64,000 nucleotides of DNA, taken from the NCBI RefSeq assembly GCF_016888515.1, contig NZ_JAFEJK010000002.1, positions 67,868-131,867 on the forward strand, read 5' to 3'. Below are positions 60,520 through 64,000 of the stretch, piece by piece; the first letter of the stretch is position 1; every line of letters begins with the position of its first letter. Source of the DNA: Shimia biformata (GTDB taxonomy: Bacteria; Pseudomonadota; Alphaproteobacteria; Rhodobacterales; Rhodobacteraceae). The notes beneath the pieces are model-generated. The model made no database searches. It saw only the letters and a program-made list of their open reading frames with translations, and was not told the DNA's origin. A program made the position numbers and the translations under genes.

Positions 60520-61424
60520 CAGCTTTTGCTCCCGATGCTGGACTGGATCTTGCCGCGGGTGACGTCTTCGTCGCCCACTCCAGATGCGCCCACCGCTTCC
60601 CGCAGGCGGCGCAGTTCGTCTTCGTCAATATCGTCGGCGGCGGAATGCTCGACCGGTTCGGCGTTCCAATCCGAGATCAGGTTGATCACGGCCTGCACCG
60701 CAACCAGCGAGATCACGATCAGAACAGCAGGTTTCAGCGTTGCCGGGATCGGCGGGTCAAAGGCAGTGCCGAAGGTCTCCCAGCGATAGAACTTGTCAAA
60801 CGCCTCGCCATAGCCGCCATAGACCAGGAAGAAGGCGAAGGTCAGGATCAACAGGACCGAGATCGTGTCACAGGTCCGCTGCGCCCAGCGGGGCATCAGG
60901 TCATAGATCAGGAAGATGCGGATATGGCTGCGCTGCTGCATGGCATAAAGCCCGGCAGTCAGAAAGATGAACCCGGCCAGCCACAGGCTGAGTTCGTTGG
61001 CCCACAGCGTCGCGGCGTTCATGATATAGCGCACGAAGACCTCGTACAGCATGACCGAACACAGGCAGACGATCATCATCATCGTCACGCGGCCGATGAA
61101 CACGGCCAGCCGGTCCGCCGGACGCCAGCTTTCAAATTCCATCGCGGCGCGGCGCACCGTCATCACACCGATGACCGTCAGCACCGGCACAAGGATCAGC
61201 GAAAGCCAATCCACGATATCGGCGAAACCGCCAAACAGACCCGGCAGGTTCGGCGCGACATCGTTGCGCTTGAACAGGGCGCTCAGCTTGTCGAACTGAG
61301 ACGGGTCGTCGGGTGGTAAGAAATCCAGAATAAACGCCGGGATGTGCCAAACCAGCCAACCCGCGCTTGCGATGAAGGCCATTGGAACAACCCACTCGAT
61401 GAGGCTGCCGGAACGCTGTTGCAT
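60519..61424 (-). CDS. dctQ: TRAP transporter small permease, extended (DctQ family)
   Basis: A 301-residue DctQ, nearly twice the usual 160-180. Extra hydrophobic segments occupy the first 90 residues (WVVPMAFIASAGWLVWHIP, VDWLSLILVPVLTVIGVMT), then the typical core with NELSLWLAGFIFLTAGLYAM. A charged C-terminal tail of about 45 residues (ADDIDEDELRRLREAVG) is cytoplasmic. Both extended subunits probably evolved together. Confidence 0.85.
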   Translation of the reverse strand: MQQRSGSLIEWVVPMAFIASAGWLVWHIPAFILDFLPPDDPSQFDKLSALFKRNDVAPNLPGLFGGFADIVDWLSLILVPVLTVIGVMTVRRAAMEFESWRPADRLAVFIGRVTMMMIVCLCSVMLYEVFVRYIMNAATLWANELSLWLAGFIFLTAGLYAMQQRSHIRIFLIYDLMPRWAQRTCDTISVLLILTFAFFLVYGGYGEAFDKFYRWETFGTAFDPPIPATLKPAVLIVISLVAVQAVINLISDWNAEPVEHSAADDIDEDELRRLREAVGASGVGDEDVTRGKIQSSIGSKS

Positions 61425-61469
61425 GAAATCCCCTTTCTACAGGCCTTCTGAGGACCTGCAGATATAGTT

Positions 61470-61495
61470 CGGGGCCCGCCATCATGCGGACCCCG
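61470..61495. other. Intercistronic stem-loop between dctP and dctQ
   Basis: Stem CGGGG..CCGC / GCGG..CCCCG with one internal mismatch. On the minus strand, the direction of transcription, no T tract follows; the T run is on the plus side. It may moderate dctQM expression relative to dctP. Confidence 0.55.
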
Positions 61496-61510
61496 TTTTT
61501 TGTTTTGGGT

Positions 61511-62527
61511 TTACTGGGAAGCCAGGCCCAGTTGGGTCAGGTACGCCATATGTGCATCAACCAGAGCCTTGGCTTCCGGCGTGTCGGCGAACTCGGGCCA
61601 GGTGGACTGCGCCGCGGCGCGGAACTTGGCCAGCTCTTCCGGTGCCCATTGCGACAGAGTCACACCATCGGCGCGCAGCTTGGCGGCGGCTTCGGCGTTC
61701 TTCTTCTCAAAGGTCAGCGCGGTGCGCAGGGCCAGGGCTTCCATGGCAACCTTCATGATCTTCTGGTGATGCGCGGGCATCGCGTCGAAGACGGCCTTGT
61801 TACACGCCAGGTGGTCCGACGGCATCGAGTGGAAGCCGGGGAAGTTGGCGTATTTCACGATGTCATACAGGCCCAGACCGACGTTGTTGGCCAGACCCGA
61901 TGCGTCCGCACCGTCGATGATGCCGGTTTCAAGCGCGGTGAAGATCTCGGTAAAGTCCATCACGATCGGCTTGGCGCCCAGCTTTTCGAAGATCTTGGTT
62001 TCCATGCCCGGAGGCGAACGGAATTTCCAGTCCTTGAAGTCGGCCACTTTCTCGATCGGCTTCGACGAAGCAAAGCTTTCCTGACCATAGACCCACCAGC
62101 CGATCAGCTCCATGCCGTACTTGTTGTAAAGCGGTGCCGCAGCTTCGAGGCCGCCACCGAAATACAGCCAGCTCAGCTGCTGATAGGGGGTGTCATAGCC
62201 GCCCATGATGTCGCCGACGAACTGGAACGCCGAGTTCTTGCCGGTCTGGTAGCCACCGCCGGTCATGTCGCAGTCCAGGATGCCCGTTGCGGCAGCGTCG
62301 AAGGTTTCGACCGACTTCACAACCGAGGACGAATAGAACATTTCGACTTCGATTTCGCCGTTCGACATCGTCTGGATATCGTCAATGTATTGCGCCGCCA
62401 GCTTGCCGGACACGGTTTCCGGCGCATAGTGCGTCTGGATGCGCAGTTTCGATGTTTCTGCCGATGCCGCCCCGGCGACAAGAGCAACCGCGCTGACAGC
62501 CGCGGCCGCCAAATGAGTGAATTTCAT
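61511..62527 (-). CDS. dctP: TRAP transporter substrate-binding protein (DctP family)
   Basis: A 338-residue periplasmic protein; signal peptide MKFTHLAAAAVSAVALVAGA, cleaved after ASA near residue 23. The ligand-carboxylate arginine is in DWKFRSPPGME, followed by FTEIFTALETGIIDGAD, a DctP mark. It is the first gene of the long operon ending in gci and binds its acidic substrate. The GntR regulator is divergent 172 bases away. Confidence 0.9.
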   Translation of the reverse strand: MKFTHLAAAAVSAVALVAGAASAETSKLRIQTHYAPETVSGKLAAQYIDDIQTMSNGEIEVEMFYSSSVVKSVETFDAAATGILDCDMTGGGYQTGKNSAFQFVGDIMGGYDTPYQQLSWLYFGGGLEAAAPLYNKYGMELIGWWVYGQESFASSKPIEKVADFKDWKFRSPPGMETKIFEKLGAKPIVMDFTEIFTALETGIIDGADASGLANNVGLGLYDIVKYANFPGFHSMPSDHLACNKAVFDAMPAHHQKIMKVAMEALALRTALTFEKKNAEAAAKLRADGVTLSQWAPEELAKFRAAAQSTWPEFADTPEAKALVDAHMAYLTQLGLASQ

Positions 62528-62699
62528 ATCTTTCCTCCCTTAGGGTTCATTGCCCCGCGTCCTCGCAGTTTTCGTGTCTTCGGCGGGCCAAGCGAGAGGG
62601 AGCCTAGCAATGGTTGCCATCCACGCCAAGGAAAATTTCAGAATTCGAATTAATTTTGAAAATTCTTGAAATCTTCGAAACTTCCAATAGGGTGGCGGT
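62528..62699. promoter_or_regulatory. Divergent dctP / GntR promoter region
   Basis: An AT-rich core at 62636-62690 contains the palindrome AATTTTGAAAATT (62652-62664) and GAATTC repeats. It lies between dctP (-) and the GntR gene (+) and is the likely GntR operator and promoter. Confidence 0.5.
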
Positions 62700-63362
62700 T
62701 TGAACGACCTGGGTCTGAGAAAAATGAAAACCGATACTGCCGACATCTATGACGATTTGCAGCGCAAGCTGATGACGGCGGTATTCAAGCCTGGCGAAAA
62801 GCTAAAACCGGCAAGTTTGCAAGGCGATTACGGCGTTTCGTCCAATACGGTGCGGGACGTGCTGATGCGGCTTTTGCCCTCGGGTCTTGTCGAATTCGAG
62901 GAACAGCGCGGGTTCCGCGCGACCCCTTCGTCCGAGACCCGCCGCCGCGATGTCACCCGGTTTCGAATCATGCTGGAACAAGAGGGCTGCACCCTGTCGA
63001 TCCAGAAAGGCGGCCTTGAATGGGAGGCTTCGCTGACAGCCGCCCATCACAAGCTCAGCCATATCGAGCGTCAGATCGCCCGCGATTCGGACCTTGGCGA
63101 ACACGCCCATGTCTGGTCGGATGCCGAGCTTGGCTTTCACACCGCGCTGATCTCGGCCTGCGATTCGCCGCTTCTGATGCAGACCTTCTCGCGGGTCTAC
63201 GCACTGTTTCGCCAGCAGGTCGTTGGCGTGAACCGGGACTTTGGCACCAACTATTTCGAGGCCATCATCAGCGAGCACAAGGACATCGTCGATGCCGCCC
63301 TTGCCCGTGATGTCGGTGCCGCGCGCGAGGCGATTTACCGCCATATGGCGCGCTCGTTGTGA
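62700..63362 (+). CDS. GntR family regulator (FCD domain)
   Basis: A regulator of up to 220 residues. The winged helix (about residues 15-75) includes LQGDYGVSSNTVRDVLMRLLPSG, and the FCD domain includes HVWSDAELGFHTALISAC and SEHKDIVDAALARDV with metal-binding histidines. TTG 62700 has AGGG seven bases upstream; ATG 62724 is the alternative and begins MKTDTADIYDDL. It is divergent from the TRAP-UxaA-gci operon and probably represses it until an aldarate or uronate appears. Confidence 0.85.
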   Translation: MNDLGLRKMKTDTADIYDDLQRKLMTAVFKPGEKLKPASLQGDYGVSSNTVRDVLMRLLPSGLVEFEEQRGFRATPSSETRRRDVTRFRIMLEQEGCTLSIQKGGLEWEASLTAAHHKLSHIERQIARDSDLGEHAHVWSDAELGFHTALISACDSPLLMQTFSRVYALFRQQVVGVNRDFGTNYFEAIISEHKDIVDAALARDVGAAREAIYRHMARSL

Positions 63363-63405
63363 CGATGAGCAGGGCGGGGGGATTGGCCGGGGCGCTCCGG
63401 TGTGG

Positions 63406-64000
63406 TCAGCCTTTTTCAGGCAATCCGTTCCGGTCGCGCAATTCCAGGTACAGCGCGGAATGGTCCCAGTCGCCGCCGCCCATTTCGGTACAAAGCCGGG
63501 CAAACCGATCGCGCACCCCGTCGACCGCCGGCAGGGTGATACCTGTGGCCGTGGCCTCGGCCAGAACGTTATCGAGGTCCTTCAGCTGCAGGCGCGACAA
63601 CCCGCCGGGGGCAAAATCGCCATTGGTCATGCGCGCGCCATGCTGTTGCAGGATGGTGCTGTCGGCAAACCCGCCCTTCAGCGCCTCGCGCACCGCCGCG
63701 GGATCGGCCCCGCCTTCCGTCAGCATCAGCATCGCTTCGGCCACGGCGGAAATTGTGACCGCGACGATGGCCTGGTTTGCCAGCTTCGCCAGTTGCCCCG
63801 CGCCCGCAGGCCCGACCAGCACCGGGCGGCCCATCGCGGCCAGCACATCCGTCACCTCAGAGAGAACCCCGGCCTCTCCGCCGACCATGATTGCCAGCGT
63901 ACCCGCCTCGGCCCCCTTGGTGCCGCCCGAGACCGGCGCATCCAGATGCCGGACCCCGATCGCGGCAAGACCGGCGGACTGCGCCCGCGCCTCTTCCGGC
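63406..64000 (-). CDS. Beta-hydroxyacid dehydrogenase (HIBADH family), 5' end cut by window edge
   Basis: The C-terminal two-thirds of a HIBADH-family enzyme; the N-terminal Rossmann part lies beyond 64000. The substrate motif DAPVSGGTKGAEAGTLA near the edge and the catalytic lysine in AGQLAKLANQAIVAV are visible. It ends shortly after RDRNGLPEKG. This branch (tartronate-semialdehyde or 3-hydroxyisobutyrate type) differs from the one at 54462, which has lost the DAPVSGG. It converges with the GntR gene. Confidence 0.85.
   Translation of the reverse strand, partial: PEEARAQSAGLAAIGVRHLDAPVSGGTKGAEAGTLAIMVGGEAGVLSEVTDVLAAMGRPVLVGPAGAGQLAKLANQAIVAVTISAVAEAMLMLTEGGADPAAVREALKGGFADSTILQQHGARMTNGDFAPGGLSRLQLKDLDNVLAEATATGITLPAVDGVRDRFARLCTEMGGGDWDHSALYLELRDRNGLPEKG

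Noticed and set aside
61470-61500. Terminator for the minus-strand dctP gene
   Set aside because: The T run follows the stem on the plus strand only, so on the transcribed strand it is just a stem-loop.
1-64000. tRNA, rRNA, CRISPR array, prophage or insertion sequence
   Set aside because: Looked for conserved stem patterns, spaced repeats, transposase or integrase motifs and found none.

Overview
The window is GC-rich DNA (non-coding stretches are short, most genes overlap or abut) that looks like a marine Rhodobacteraceae / roseobacter-type alphaproteobacterium. Reasons: a high density of TRAP, TTT and ABC uptake systems, a CTGC-N3-GCAG PhaR-type site before a phasin gene, the ChvE-GguAB-GbpR sugar system, non-phosphorylative sugar acid pathways, and the small CCTCGGGG / GAGGGGC-N3-GCCCCTC intergenic repeat, which I recall from this family. 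I see no rRNA, tRNA, CRISPR array, transposase, integrase or phage gene. The genus cannot be named from sequence alone.

Layout. (1) 1-7.2 kb, storage lipid and redox genes: truncated Zn-alcohol dehydrogenase, divergent quinone oxidoreductase, alpha/beta hydrolase, phasin, wax ester synthase/DGAT with a lysine-rich tail, aldehyde dehydrogenase. Three transcription units share one inverted repeat. (2) 7.2-11.1 kb, a minus-strand hydroxycinnamate-type operon: SDR dehydrogenase, crotonase, MarR regulator, feruloyl-CoA-synthase-like ligase, with a strong 27-bp operator. (3) 11.2-16.3 kb, unsaturated uronate module: KdgF-like cupin and GntR regulator, divergent from an SDR (DEH-reductase-like) and a TRAP transporter. 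(4) 16.4-32.7 kb, an L-fucose/L-rhamnose-type oxidative pathway: lactonase, IclR, leaderless binding protein and CaiB on the minus strand; ABC importer, enolase-superfamily dehydratase, mutarotase, sugar dehydrogenase, MaoC, split UxaA, SDR, FAH hydrolase and a second MaoC on the plus strand; a second CaiB on the minus strand. ATATGAA-type sites lie at both promoters. (5) 32.9-41.5 kb, L-arabinose/D-galactose uptake and oxidation: chvE-gguA-gguB, arabinonate dehydratase, sugar dehydrogenase, KDA dehydratase, with GbpR-like LysR divergent. (6) 41.5-49.8 kb, tricarboxylate system: PgtC-like periplasmic protein and TctDE-like two-component pair, divergent from tctCBA, then a CaiB CoA-transferase and a citryl-CoA-lyase-like protein. 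(7) 49.8-62.5 kb, one long minus-strand operon: TRAP transporter, UxaA/GarD-type dehydratase, three Gfo/Idh/MocA oxidoreductases, AroE-like and HIBADH-like dehydrogenases, EamA and LysE transporters, and galactarolactone cycloisomerase, with a divergent GntR regulator. (8) Right edge: truncated beta-hydroxyacid dehydrogenase.

Together the window reads as a catabolic island for algal or plant polysaccharide monomers (uronates, deoxy sugars, arabinose/galactose, aldarates), lignin-type aromatics and tricarboxylates, next to a carbon storage locus. The least expected parts are the paired CaiB and paired MaoC genes inside the deoxy-sugar regulon, the CaiB/citryl-CoA-lyase pair behind TctABC, the histone-like tail on the wax ester synthase, and the AroE/Gfo-Idh aldarate operon.

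All functions are read from protein and DNA sequence by eye. No database search was run.
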